32,628 bases of DNA from Flavobacteriales bacterium (GTDB lineage Bacteria; Bacteroidota; Bacteroidia; Flavobacteriales; PHOS-HE28), in assembly GCA_008016945.1 (NCBI GenBank), contig SSGN01000132.1, positions 1-32,628 on the forward strand, given 5' to 3'. Every line of letters starts with the position of its first letter. Position 1 is the first letter of the stretch. Of this stretch, positions 1-7,718 are shown in pieces. The position numbers and the translations under genes are program-made. The notes beneath the pieces are model-generated. The model did no database searches. It was not told where the DNA came from and worked only from the letters and a program-made list of their open reading frames with translations.

Positions 1-184
1 ATCAGCAGCAGAACCCGCCAACCTCCCGAACCAGTTGATTTTGTTCGACTTTTAACCGGACAGCAATGGCCTTGGGTATCATCCCCAACACAGCCGCCCT
101 TGGTGCCCCCGTTCCACACCGATGCGTTGACACTTTCGGCAAGGACATCGCGTTGATACCACTATGCGGAACGGAACTTCGGCC

Positions 185-1030
185 ATGCACAGGCACTTCC
201 TTGCCATGGCCGCATGGGCGCTTCTTCATGACGCCTCGGCCCAAGGGCTCATGGAACGTAAACGACCCGACCTGATCCCGCTCGACGGACAGGCCCGCCG
301 TATCGGGTGGTACGTGGCACCCGGGCTCACCTACACCTTGCCGCGTGCTACCGACGGGGAGCAGGAGGTGTTCCGCCGGGGCGATACCTCGTATGTGGCC
401 ACCTACGACCCGAACGGCCGCTTGGGGCTGTACCTGGAAGGGGGGCTCTCCTGGTACACGCGTGATCCGGTGATCGTGGACTACCTCGACCTGGGTATCG
501 CGTACAAGAACCTCCGCGGTCATGAGGTGGCCAACGGCCGGTATGCCATCGCCGATAGTGTGTTGGACCTTGTCGGAGAGGGCGCTTTCGCCGAGCGCTT
601 GCTCACCGTTCACTTCAACGCCAACAAGTTCATCCCCACCTGGCGTTACCAATTCGTGCAGCTATCCTTGGGGGCCAACGCGGACCTACGCCTCAGCGCG
701 GACCATGACCACACCGCATCGCCGGTGCTCAACGAGCATCGTTCGCCACCCGACCTGTGGGGGCAGGTGCACTTCAAGGTGGGCTATGGTTTCAAGCTCA
801 CCAGCAAGATGTTCGTCATCCCCGCCGTGGAGTCGCCCATCTTCAGCGTCAAACCCGCGGACGACGCGCGTTTCGGTGCGCTGCAATGGTTCAGCAGCGA
901 CTACCGCCCGCTGATCCTCAGCGTTCGGTTCCTTTTCCTTCGGGCCCGCAGAGGGTTCGACTGCCCACCGCCCATCAAGCACAAAGGGCAGATGAAGACC
1001 TACAAACAGGACGGCTATCACCCCAAGTAG
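185..1030 (+). CDS. Putative outer membrane protein of unknown function
   Basis: I do not recognise a named family. From the ATG at 185 the product is 281 residues; an in-frame ATG at 164 would add seven residues. I prefer 185 because it starts a short signal-peptide-like stretch (MHRHFLAMAAWALL, then ASAQG as a plausible cleavage site). The rest has no membrane helices and is rich in alternating aromatic and polar strands (for example the WYVAPGLTYTL and LGLYLEGGLSWY stretches), as in small Bacteroidota beta-barrel proteins. The C-terminus carries a basic tail with a DCPPP motif after the last strand-like segment. The gene stands alone and ends 4 bp from the end of the convergent hydrolase gene. 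Outer membrane location is inferred from signal peptide and strand pattern only. Confidence 0.6.
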   Translation: MHRHFLAMAAWALLHDASAQGLMERKRPDLIPLDGQARRIGWYVAPGLTYTLPRATDGEQEVFRRGDTSYVATYDPNGRLGLYLEGGLSWYTRDPVIVDYLDLGIAYKNLRGHEVANGRYAIADSVLDLVGEGAFAERLLTVHFNANKFIPTWRYQFVQLSLGANADLRLSADHDHTASPVLNEHRSPPDLWGQVHFKVGYGFKLTSKMFVIPAVESPIFSVKPADDARFGALQWFSSDYRPLILSVRFLFLRARRGFDCPPPIKHKGQMKTYKQDGYHPK

Positions 1031-1034
1031 GATC

Positions 1035-1670
1035 TCACCTCAAGAAGGGGTTGCTCCGCTTCTCCCGACCGATGGTGGTGGCCGGCCCATGTCCGCAGTG
1101 CACCGTCACATCATCCCCCAAGGGGAATAGCGTATCGCGGATGCTCCGCAACAAGGTGTCCATGTCGCCCCCCGGAAGATCCACGCGCCCCACACTGTTC
1201 TGGAACAATACATCGCCGCTCACCACGAATTTCCCGGGGGCATGGTAGAAGGCGATGTGGCCGGGCGCATGGCCGGGTACGAAGAGCACGCTTAGTTCCG
1301 CATCGCCGATCCGGATGATGTCGCCTTCCTGGAGGAACCCCTTCGGCTCAGGGGCCGGGTCGTAGGGCAGGCCATACATCGATGCGGTGCGGGCCCCGCC
1401 GTGCAGGATCGGGAGGTCCGCACGATGCAGTTCGGGCGAGAGCCCGTACCGCCTGTGCATCCATGCGCAACCGAGGATATGGTCGATGTGGGCGTGGGTG
1501 AGCACAACACGTACGGGGGTCAGTCCGTTCCGTTCCAACGCGGCTTCGAGCTCTTGCTGTTCGGCCGGGTCCCAGCAGCCCGGGTCCACCACGATGGCCT
1601 CTCGGCCGTCATGGATCACGAAGGTGTTCTCCTGAAAGGGGTTGAAGGTGAGCCTGAGGACGTTCAGCAT
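1035..1670 (-). CDS. MBL-fold metallo-hydrolase (glyoxalase II-like)
   Basis: A 211-residue metallo-beta-lactamase-fold hydrolase, probably cytoplasmic with a binuclear metal site. Visible motifs, in order: the metal-binding THAHIDH signature, GHAPGHIAFY (third-site histidine), GDVLF (bridging aspartate) and HCGHGPATTIG (last histidine), ending in EKRSNPFL, a C-terminal pattern common in glyoxalase II-like YcbL-type proteins. The ATG at 1670 gives the usual MLNVLRLTFNPFQENTF start; an upstream in-frame start at 1694 would add eight unlikely residues. Members of this group hydrolyse thioesters such as S-lactoylglutathione, but the substrate cannot be read from the sequence. It is transcribed divergently from the large gene at 1738, and a TAGCTTTG box lies about 50 bp upstream of its start. 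Confidence 0.88.
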   Translation of the reverse strand: MLNVLRLTFNPFQENTFVIHDGREAIVVDPGCWDPAEQQELEAALERNGLTPVRVVLTHAHIDHILGCAWMHRRYGLSPELHRADLPILHGGARTASMYGLPYDPAPEPKGFLQEGDIIRIGDAELSVLFVPGHAPGHIAFYHAPGKFVVSGDVLFQNSVGRVDLPGGDMDTLLRSIRDTLFPLGDDVTVHCGHGPATTIGREKRSNPFLR

Positions 1671-1719
1671 GGCAGGAAAGCCCGAAATTCGCACCTGCGC
1701 GCTGCCGATCGGGCGGCGT

Positions 1720-1733
1720 CAAAGCTAACTTCA
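1720..1733. promoter_or_regulatory. Overlapping divergent -7 promoter boxes
   Basis: On the minus strand 1727-1720 reads TAGCTTTG, a perfect match to the Bacteroidota -7 consensus TAnnTTTG, facing the hydrolase gene. On the plus strand 1726-1733 reads TAACTTCA, a weaker match facing the GTG at 1738. The two boxes share the central TA. I do not see a convincing -33 TTTG for either, so this rests on the -7 pattern and position. Confidence 0.35.
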
Positions 1734-1737
1734 ACCC

Positions 1738-3447
1738 GTGTCCGCCCTGCTGCGTCGAACCCTGCTCCGAGCCCTGCTCGCCCTCATGGCGCTGAACGCC
1801 GCCGGGGGACTGAGGGCGCAGTTCTATTCCGGGTCGCAGCAGGAGTACGGCAAGAACCGCGTCCAGTACCAGGATTTCCTCTGGCAGCAGTACCGCTTCA
1901 ACGCCATGGAGGTGTTCTTCTACAAGGAAGGGCGCGACCTGGCCCGGTACGTGGCCCAAGCCGCCACCGTGTATCAGAAGGAGTTGGAGAAGGATTTCGA
2001 TTTCGTCCTGGATGAACGACTTCAGTTCATCGTTTACAACTCGCTCACCGACTTCCGCCAGAGCAACATCGGGCTGGTGGGCGTGGATGGACAGCAGAAC
2101 ATCGGTGGACTCACCCGCATCGTGGGCACCAAGATCTTCGTGTATTTCGAAGGGGACCATGCCTTGCTGGATCGGCAGATCCGCTCCGGTATAGCGCACG
2201 TGATCGTGGATCAGATGATGTTCGGCGGGAACTGGCGCGAAATGCTCAAGAGCTCCACCTTCATGAGTCTGCCGTCGTGGTTCACCGATGGCATCATCTC
2301 CTACCGTTCACAGCCCTGGGATGCACAGCTGAACAACAGCATCCGGGATCGTGTGATGAGCGGGCGCTTCGACAAGTTCAATCGTATTGAAGGCGACGAC
2401 GCCCGGTATGCGGGGCACATGATCTGGAAGTACGTGGCCGACGTGTATGGGCCAGGCGTGGTGCCCAACATCCTATACATGACCCGCGTGAGCCGCAACC
2501 CCGAGAGCGGCTTCCTCTTCGTACTCGGCGTTTCGTTGAAGACCCTCACCCAGGAGTGCCTGGCCTTCTACAAGGACCGCTTCGCCGACGAGGACCGCTA
2601 CCGGAAGGATACGGCCCTGGAGGAATTGCACATCAGAACGAAACGCTCACGGACGTACAGCGAGTTCAAGCAGAGCCCCAATGGGCGCTACCTGGCCTGG
2701 GTGAGCAATGAGATGGGCCAGTACAAGGTGTGGGTGTACGAGATCGCCACCAAGAAGCTCAAGCGCATCGTGAAGGGGGAGAAGAAGCTCGATCGTATCG
2801 TGGATCGGAGCTTCCCCGTACTGGCCTGGCACCCCAACAGCCAGGTGCTCTCCTATGCCGTGGAGCGCAAGGGCCAGCTGGTGATGCGCACCTACACGGT
2901 CGATGATGGTCGCACCGACGAGAAACCCGTTCACCTCTTGGAGAAGATCCTGAGCATGAGCTACAGCCCCGATGGGCGTAACATGGTCTTCAGCGCCATC
3001 CGTGATGGCCGTACCGACCTGTACTACTATCACGTGATCGGCAACCGGCAGGAACAACTGACCGACGACCAATTCGACGACCTCGATCCCCGGTTCGTGG
3101 ATGGGGGACGGCGCATCATCTTCAGTAGCGATCGGATCAGCGACACCCTTCGCGCCAACGCGGAGGTGGCACTGGTCAACGGCCATAAGGACATCTTTAT
3201 GTTCGATCTGGAGACCCGGTCGCCACGGCTCACGCGGCTCACCTCCACCCCGGGGGTGAACGAGCTGCAGCCCGCACAGTACGACTCCACCCCACTACAC
3301 CTACCTGAGCGAAGCGGACGGGATCCGCAACCGCTTCCTGGTCCATTACGACAGTGCGGTGAGCCACATCGATACCACCGTGCACTACCGCTATTTCGCG
3401 GTGCAGGAGCGGCTCACCGATCTGCGACGCTCCATTCTGGAACATGA
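1738..3447 (+). CDS. N-terminal part of a TolB-like WD40-propeller/beta-barrel protein (frameshifted)
   Basis: This is the first part of a gene that originally ran to 4996. It starts at GTG 1738 with a clear signal peptide (RRTLLRALLALMALNAAGG, cleavage near LRAQ). Residues about 50-290 resemble peptidase MA-type gluzincins in layout, but the zinc HExxH is replaced by IAHVIVDQ, so it is probably not an active protease. From about residue 300 to 520 come WD40-like/TolB-type propeller repeats (SPNGRYLAW, SPDGRNMVFSA, DLDPRFVDGG). Similarity to this layout ends at about 3290, where the frame changes; the residues encoded from 3292 to 3447 are out-of-frame translation. The natural continuation is in the +1-shifted frame (feature 3359-4996). 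The full protein would be about 1085 residues, secreted and outer-membrane-associated. Function unknown. Confidence 0.75.
   Translation: MSALLRRTLLRALLALMALNAAGGLRAQFYSGSQQEYGKNRVQYQDFLWQQYRFNAMEVFFYKEGRDLARYVAQAATVYQKELEKDFDFVLDERLQFIVYNSLTDFRQSNIGLVGVDGQQNIGGLTRIVGTKIFVYFEGDHALLDRQIRSGIAHVIVDQMMFGGNWREMLKSSTFMSLPSWFTDGIISYRSQPWDAQLNNSIRDRVMSGRFDKFNRIEGDDARYAGHMIWKYVADVYGPGVVPNILYMTRVSRNPESGFLFVLGVSLKTLTQECLAFYKDRFADEDRYRKDTALEELHIRTKRSRTYSEFKQSPNGRYLAWVSNEMGQYKVWVYEIATKKLKRIVKGEKKLDRIVDRSFPVLAWHPNSQVLSYAVERKGQLVMRTYTVDDGRTDEKPVHLLEKILSMSYSPDGRNMVFSAIRDGRTDLYYYHVIGNRQEQLTDDQFDDLDPRFVDGGRRIIFSSDRISDTLRANAEVALVNGHKDIFMFDLETRSPRLTRLTSTPGVNELQPAQYDSTPLHLPERSGRDPQPLPGPLRQCGEPHRYHRALPLFRGAGAAHRSATLHSGT
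3290..3293 (+). other. Frameshift site (extra C in a CCCC run)
   Basis: Reading GAC TCC ACC then skipping one C gives CAC TAC ACC TAC CTG AGC GAA GCG GAC (DSTHYTYLSEAD), which runs straight into the downstream frame with protein-like sequence. Without the skip the frame turns into proline/arginine-rich noise and stops at 3447. One extra C in the run 3290-3293 therefore explains the break. It could be an assembly error, a true mutation or, less likely, recoding. Confidence 0.8.
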
Positions 3448-4996
3448 GATGAACGCCACCCAAGGGCGATACACCCAGCTGCAATACCGCGATGGTCGAT
3501 ACCATTTCCATTTAGGCCGGATGGCGGAAGAACGTGCGATGAGCATGGATGGCGCGGCCATGGAGAAGCCCGATCAACGCGGTGCGACGCCACCATCCGT
3601 GTTGAACGACGATATGAGCCCGGTGGTGAAGGTGCCTCCACGCAACGCTCGGTCCTCGGGCGAAGGAGCCATCGATGTGCGCAACTACGTGTTCTCCGAC
3701 GAACGTGCCGCGCCGCATGATGCCCCTCGTTCTTCAACGGATAGGCCCGCTCCGCCAACCACCGTGGTCAGCGGCGCGGACACCACCGCGGCCAAGCCGT
3801 TCAGGTATCCGGATCAACGCAACTACAACGTCAACTTCGCGATCGATGGGGTGGTGACCCAGCTGGACAACACCTATTCCAACCAGTTCTATCAGCCGTA
3901 CATCGGCCCGGGTGCATTGAACCCCGGTCTCAGCGGCCTTACCCGGATGGGGGTGAGCGACCTGTTCGAGGACCATCGTATCGTGGGTGGGTTCCGCCTG
4001 GCCCTGGACCTGAACAACAATGACTATTTAGTGGCCTACGAGAACCTGAAGGACCGCCTGGACAAGCGGATCTCATTCCAGCGACAGGCCTATCAGAACC
4101 TTACTGAGGTTGGCGTGGAGAAGGTGCATACGCATAATGTGCGGTACCAGCTCAGCTGGCCTTTCAGCGAGCTGGCGAGCGTGCGTGCATCGATCATGTA
4201 CCGGAACGACCGCCATGTCGCGCAAAGCATCGATCCCCTGAGCCTCCGCGAGGCCAATGGATATGATCACATGGCCGGGGCCAAGCTCGAGTACATCTTC
4301 GATAGCTCGCTTCCGCGCGGTCTCAACCTATGGACCGGCTGGAAGTTGAAGTTCTTCGCGGAGTACTATCAGCAGCCCGAGGATAAGAGCGACATGCAGG
4401 TGGTGGGGATGGATCTCCGACACTCCATGCGCATTCACCGGGAGATGATCTGGGTCACACGACTGGCCGGAAGCAGTTCCCTCGGAAGCCGCAAGGTGGC
4501 CTATTTCCTCGGTGGTGTGGACAACTGGCTCTTTGCGAAGGTGGATGGCTCCATGCCCGTGGACCCGGACCAGAACTACCGCTTCCAAAGCATGAGCGTG
4601 CCCATGCGGGGCTTCTTCTACAATGCCCGCAACGGAAGCAGCTTCGGGGTGCTCAACACCGAGTTGCGCCTGCCCTTGTTCCGCTACCTCATCAACCGGC
4701 CCATTCGCTCGGACCTGATCCACAATTTCCAAGTGGTGGGCTTCGCCGATGTCGGCTCGGCTTGGACCGGCGCCCATCCCTATGCCGATGATAATAGCTT
4801 CAACCGGGTGGTGATCCGCCGCAACCCGCTCACCATCACCCTGGACAGTCATCGCGAGCCGATCGTGGCCGCCTACGGCTTCGGCCTGCGATCGCGGGTG
4901 CTGGGTTATTTCGTGCGGGCCGATTGGGCCTGGGGCATCGATGATGGTGTGGTACAACCCCGTGTGTTCCATTTCTCACTAAGCCTCGACATCTGA
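3359..4996 (+). CDS. C-terminal part of the same protein: Omp85-like (BamA/TamA type) beta-barrel
   Basis: This is the continuation of the gene that starts at 1738; the native frame is already open from about 3293, so the start at 3359 (GTG) is only where a stand-alone ORF can begin. The first 150 residues complete the propeller and a linker rich in polar residues. From about residue 155 the sequence is a long set of amphipathic strands (VNFAIDGVVTQLDNTYSN, LLNTELRLPLF-type strands, VVGFADVGSAWTG), and it ends in FVRADWAWGIDDGVVQPRVFHFSLSLDI-like strands, the typical C-terminal strand layout of surface-antigen/Omp85 barrels. It overlaps the next gene by one base (TGATG), so the operon is translationally coupled. 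Role unknown; a partner in protein or lipid traffic at the outer membrane is only a guess. Confidence 0.72.
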   Translation: MSHIDTTVHYRYFAVQERLTDLRRSILEHEMNATQGRYTQLQYRDGRYHFHLGRMAEERAMSMDGAAMEKPDQRGATPPSVLNDDMSPVVKVPPRNARSSGEGAIDVRNYVFSDERAAPHDAPRSSTDRPAPPTTVVSGADTTAAKPFRYPDQRNYNVNFAIDGVVTQLDNTYSNQFYQPYIGPGALNPGLSGLTRMGVSDLFEDHRIVGGFRLALDLNNNDYLVAYENLKDRLDKRISFQRQAYQNLTEVGVEKVHTHNVRYQLSWPFSELASVRASIMYRNDRHVAQSIDPLSLREANGYDHMAGAKLEYIFDSSLPRGLNLWTGWKLKFFAEYYQQPEDKSDMQVVGMDLRHSMRIHREMIWVTRLAGSSSLGSRKVAYFLGGVDNWLFAKVDGSMPVDPDQNYRFQSMSVPMRGFFYNARNGSSFGVLNTELRLPLFRYLINRPIRSDLIHNFQVVGFADVGSAWTGAHPYADDNSFNRVVIRRNPLTITLDSHREPIVAAYGFGLRSRVLGYFVRADWAWGIDDGVVQPRVFHFSLSLDI

Positions 4997-5370
4997 TGTC
5001 CTTGGAACCGCAATCCGTCCTTTCACTGCTCCTGGTCGGCCTCGTCGCCGGGATCCTCAGTGGCTTCGTGGGGATCGGGGGTGGGGTGATCATGGTGCCC
5101 GCCTTGGTATGGCTCCTGGGCTATACGCAACACCAGGCGCAAGGCACCAGCCTGGCGGTGCTCATGTTCCCGGTGGTGTTCCTCGCCGTGCGCAACTATT
5201 ACAAGGCCGGAGCCATCGACCCCAAGGTGGTCGCGTTCATCGCGGTGGCGTTCGTGTTGGGCTCCTATTTCGGAAGCAAGTGGTCGCTGGCACTGCCGTT
5301 GGAAACCGTACGCAAGGTCTTCGGTGGGGTGATCCTGCTGGTCGCGTTGAAGCTCATCCTCGGTAAATGA
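4996..5370 (+). CDS. Half-size TSUP (TauE/SafE) family membrane permease
   Basis: A 124-residue integral membrane protein with four predicted helices. The N-terminal GFVGIGGGVIMVPAL segment is the hallmark of the sulfite exporter TauE/SafE (TSUP) family, which moves sulfur-containing organic anions and related compounds across the inner membrane. Normal family members are about 250 residues and carry two such repeats; this protein is one repeat only and probably acts as a dimer. Its start overlaps the preceding stop by one base and its stop overlaps the next start (ATGA), so it lies inside a coupled operon. Substrate is unknown. Confidence 0.85.
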   Translation: MSLEPQSVLSLLLVGLVAGILSGFVGIGGGVIMVPALVWLLGYTQHQAQGTSLAVLMFPVVFLAVRNYYKAGAIDPKVVAFIAVAFVLGSYFGSKWSLALPLETVRKVFGGVILLVALKLILGK

Positions 5371-6575
5371 TCGATCGCATCAAGGACACCATCGCCGGCC
5401 TGCGGGCCGAGATGATCGGGTGGCGCCGCCACCTGCACCAACATCCCGAGCTCTCCTTTCAAGAGGTCGGAACGGTCCGGTTCGTGGTGGAGCGGTTGCT
5501 GGCCGAAGGCATCGCGGTACGCGATGGTGTGGGCAAACTCACCCCCGATGCGAAGGGTACGGGTGCCATTGCGCTGGTCCGTGGGGAGGGGACAGGGAGC
5601 ACCGCCTGCATCGCCATCCGCGCCGACCTGGACGCCTTGCCGATCACCGAGGTGGGCAAAGAGGCCTACTGTTCCAAGAATCCCGGGGTGATGCATGCCT
5701 GTGGCCATGATGCACATACCGCGATGGTGCTCGGTGCGGGCATCGCATTGCATCGGCTTCGAAAGGAGTGGGGCGGCACGGTGATGCTCGTGTTCCAGCC
5801 CGGTGAGGAGAAGGAGCCCGGAGGTGCCTCACTGCTGGTGAAGGAGGGCGTGTTCAATGATCCCAGGCCGTCGGGCATCCTTGGTCAACATGTGACCCCC
5901 GAGCTCCCCATCGGCAAACTCGGCTTCCGCTCCGGTCCGTTCATGGCGGCGGCCGACGAGCTGTACATCACCGTGAAAGGCCGTGGCGGACATGCCGGTT
6001 CGCCGCACCTGTGCATCGACCCGGTGCCCATCGCCGCGCAACTGATCCTTGCGCTGCAACAAGTGGTGAGCCGCCGCAACAAACCCGGTCAACCCATGGT
6101 GCTCTCGCTCGGCAAGGTGATCGCCAACGGAGCCACCAACATCATTCCGGACGAGGTGCGGGTCGAAGGCACCATGCGCACCTTCGATGAGGCATGGCGC
6201 GCGGAGTTGCACGAATTGCTGCCGGTGCTGAGCCGTGGCCTCTGCGAGGGCCTTGGTGCCACCGTGGATCTCCGTATCGTGAAGGGTTCACCGGTAGTGA
6301 AGAACGATCCGGAGCTCACGGCGCGGATCCGTGCGGCCGCGGTGGCGTTCGTGGGCGCGGATAACGTCGTGGACATGGACATCCGCATGGGCGCCGAGGA
6401 TTTCGCCTACTACACCCAGGTGATGCCCGGCTGCTTCTTCCGGCTGGGCACCGGCAACCCGACCAAACCCGGCACCACCAGCGGTCTGCACCGCGCCGAG
6501 ATGGATATCGACGAGGATGCGCTGGTGATCGGAGCGGGGATGATGGCGTGGGGGGCGCTGAGCGAGCTGGAGTGA
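5367..6575 (+). CDS. M20 family amidohydrolase (N-acyl amino acid / hippurate hydrolase type)
   Basis: A 402-residue cytoplasmic zinc peptidase/aminoacylase of family M20D. Visible landmarks: HQHPELSFQE at about 24-33, ADLDALPI at 86-93, the metal and catalytic motif HACGHDAHT at 110-118, FQPGEEKEPGGA with the catalytic glutamate pair, the dimerisation-domain GRGGHAGSPH, and MGAEDFAYY near the C-terminus. Proteins with this set hydrolyse N-acyl amino acids, hippurate or similar amides, or deacylate conjugates; the exact substrate cannot be told. No signal peptide is seen. Length is typical. It is the last gene of the operon from 1738 and converges on the minus-strand run, with 4 bp between stops. 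Confidence 0.9.
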   Translation: MIDRIKDTIAGLRAEMIGWRRHLHQHPELSFQEVGTVRFVVERLLAEGIAVRDGVGKLTPDAKGTGAIALVRGEGTGSTACIAIRADLDALPITEVGKEAYCSKNPGVMHACGHDAHTAMVLGAGIALHRLRKEWGGTVMLVFQPGEEKEPGGASLLVKEGVFNDPRPSGILGQHVTPELPIGKLGFRSGPFMAAADELYITVKGRGGHAGSPHLCIDPVPIAAQLILALQQVVSRRNKPGQPMVLSLGKVIANGATNIIPDEVRVEGTMRTFDEAWRAELHELLPVLSRGLCEGLGATVDLRIVKGSPVVKNDPELTARIRAAAVAFVGADNVVDMDIRMGAEDFAYYTQVMPGCFFRLGTGNPTKPGTTSGLHRAEMDIDEDALVIGAGMMAWGALSELE

Positions 6576-6579
6576 TCGC

Positions 6580-6981
6580 TCATTGCCCATCGATCGTGCA
6601 CCACAGGAATATGGCGGTGCAGTACACCCAGAACACCGAGAATACGATGTGTACCGTTGTTTCCAGCCTCTTGCCGCGCCATAGTGCGGGCGAGTAGTAG
6701 AACCATTGCACCAAGGCGCGGGCACCCCAGAAGATGCCCAACCCAAGGCAGATCCGGCGGCCGAGGGCGGTGGTCATCAGTTCTTGGGCCGACGTAAGAC
6801 AAAGAAGGCCGAAGAGGAACACGACAAGGGCGATGAAGAAGGTGTGCACGTGCATCATCTGCCGATCGAGGAGGCTGAGCGATGCGAGTTGCTGTGCCCA
6901 CTTGAAGTAGCGAGGAAACCCGGTATGGCTGAGGGCCAGCAGGATGAACAGCGTGCCGATGATATGCAGATGAACGATCAT
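6580..6981 (-). CDS. Four-helix integral membrane protein, function unknown
   Basis: A 133-residue hydrophobic protein starting at ATG 6981 (MIVHLHIIGTLFILLALSH); the longer upstream reading is not needed, since this ATG overlaps the stop of the preceding gene by ATGA. About four transmembrane helices are visible: residues 3-20, 45-65, 75-95 and 110-130. Histidines occur near the ends of the first and second helices (VHLHIIG, MMHVHTFF) and in the last helix (TTVHIVFSVFWVY), which could bind a metal or haem, but this is only a suggestion. I do not recognise a family. It is the last gene of the minus-strand run and may act with the membrane-anchored methyltransferase-like protein before it. Confidence 0.75.
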   Translation of the reverse strand: MIVHLHIIGTLFILLALSHTGFPRYFKWAQQLASLSLLDRQMMHVHTFFIALVVFLFGLLCLTSAQELMTTALGRRICLGLGIFWGARALVQWFYYSPALWRGKRLETTVHIVFSVFWVYCTAIFLWCTIDGQ

Positions 6982-7718
6982 GCCGGATGAAGGATGAAGG
7001 TGGTGATGAAGCCTGCCGTGCGATGGGTGCCCACCAGGTGGAACCCGGATCCACGGAACGCGCTTGTCCACGCTTTGCGGGAATGAAAGTGGAGGACCCC
7101 GATGGAGAAGACCAGTGTGTTCGGCACGTCGCGGAGGTGTTCGGTCACGACCAGGCGGCCATCGTGCTTCAGCGTTCGGCGTATCTCTTTCAGCAGGGCC
7201 ACACGGTCCGCGTGCGTACGTGCTTCATGCAGGGAGAGGAAGGCCACGGCAAGGTCCACCGTTGCGGTCTGAAGAGGCAGGGTCCCCTGGCGCGCCTGCA
7301 CCGTGCCGGGGTATGCCGGATATGCCCTCCGGGCCCGGAGGATGGACGCCTCGGTGAACCGCTCCGGGTCGTAGAGGTCCACCACGACCGATCCGCTTCG
7401 TGGAAAGCGTTGGCGCAGGATAGCGCTCGATGCGTCGAAGCCTGCGTTCACGTTCAGGATCCGTTGTGGTTCTGTCTCCATCACCGTGCCCAGCCAAGGC
7501 ATGTCGTAGAGGGCGGACCGGTCGTAGATGAGGTGTGACACCACCAGGGGCAGGGTGACCATGGTCGTGGCCACTAGGGCGACCACGATCAACGGGAAGG
7601 CATGCTCGGGAAGGGCCGCAGCACTTGTGAACGCCACCACGATCAGGCAAAGCCCCGCGAGGTACTTCGGCCAATTGAACCGCACCACGTTCCAAGCACC
7701 CTCGTAGCGGCCCCTCAT
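6978..7718 (-). CDS. Membrane-anchored class I SAM-dependent methyltransferase-like protein
   Basis: A 246-residue protein. The first 65 residues hold two hydrophobic helices (YLAGLCLIVVAFTSAAAL and FPLIVVALVATTMVTLPLVV), followed by a Rossmann-like methyltransferase domain. Recognisable parts are RILNVNAGFD (motif I position), VVVDLYD (acidic end of strand 2), VDLAVAFLSLHEA (motif IV/V region) and LKEIRRTLKHDGRLVVTEH (post-motif III, typical of ubiE-like enzymes). The usual glycine-rich GxGxG is reduced to NAGFDAS, so cofactor binding is unproven. The start at 7718 overlaps the preceding stop (ATGA) and its own stop overlaps the next start (ATGA), which marks tight coupling with both neighbours. 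Substrate unknown; lipid or quinone-like molecules at the membrane are an inference from the anchor. Confidence 0.78.
   Translation of the reverse strand: MRGRYEGAWNVVRFNWPKYLAGLCLIVVAFTSAAALPEHAFPLIVVALVATTMVTLPLVVSHLIYDRSALYDMPWLGTVMETEPQRILNVNAGFDASSAILRQRFPRSGSVVVDLYDPERFTEASILRARRAYPAYPGTVQARQGTLPLQTATVDLAVAFLSLHEARTHADRVALLKEIRRTLKHDGRLVVTEHLRDVPNTLVFSIGVLHFHSRKAWTSAFRGSGFHLVGTHRTAGFITTFILHPA

Noticed and set aside
2..652. 216-residue minus-strand frame opposite the first gene
   Set aside because: Opposite-strand shadow of the real gene in GC-rich DNA; no family-like motif and no signal for a start.
6288..6746. Minus-strand frame reading GVPAPWCNGSTTRPH, similar to peptides from mistranslated tRNA genes
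   Set aside because: The DNA there codes for the four-helix membrane protein in another frame, and no tRNA fold is visible.
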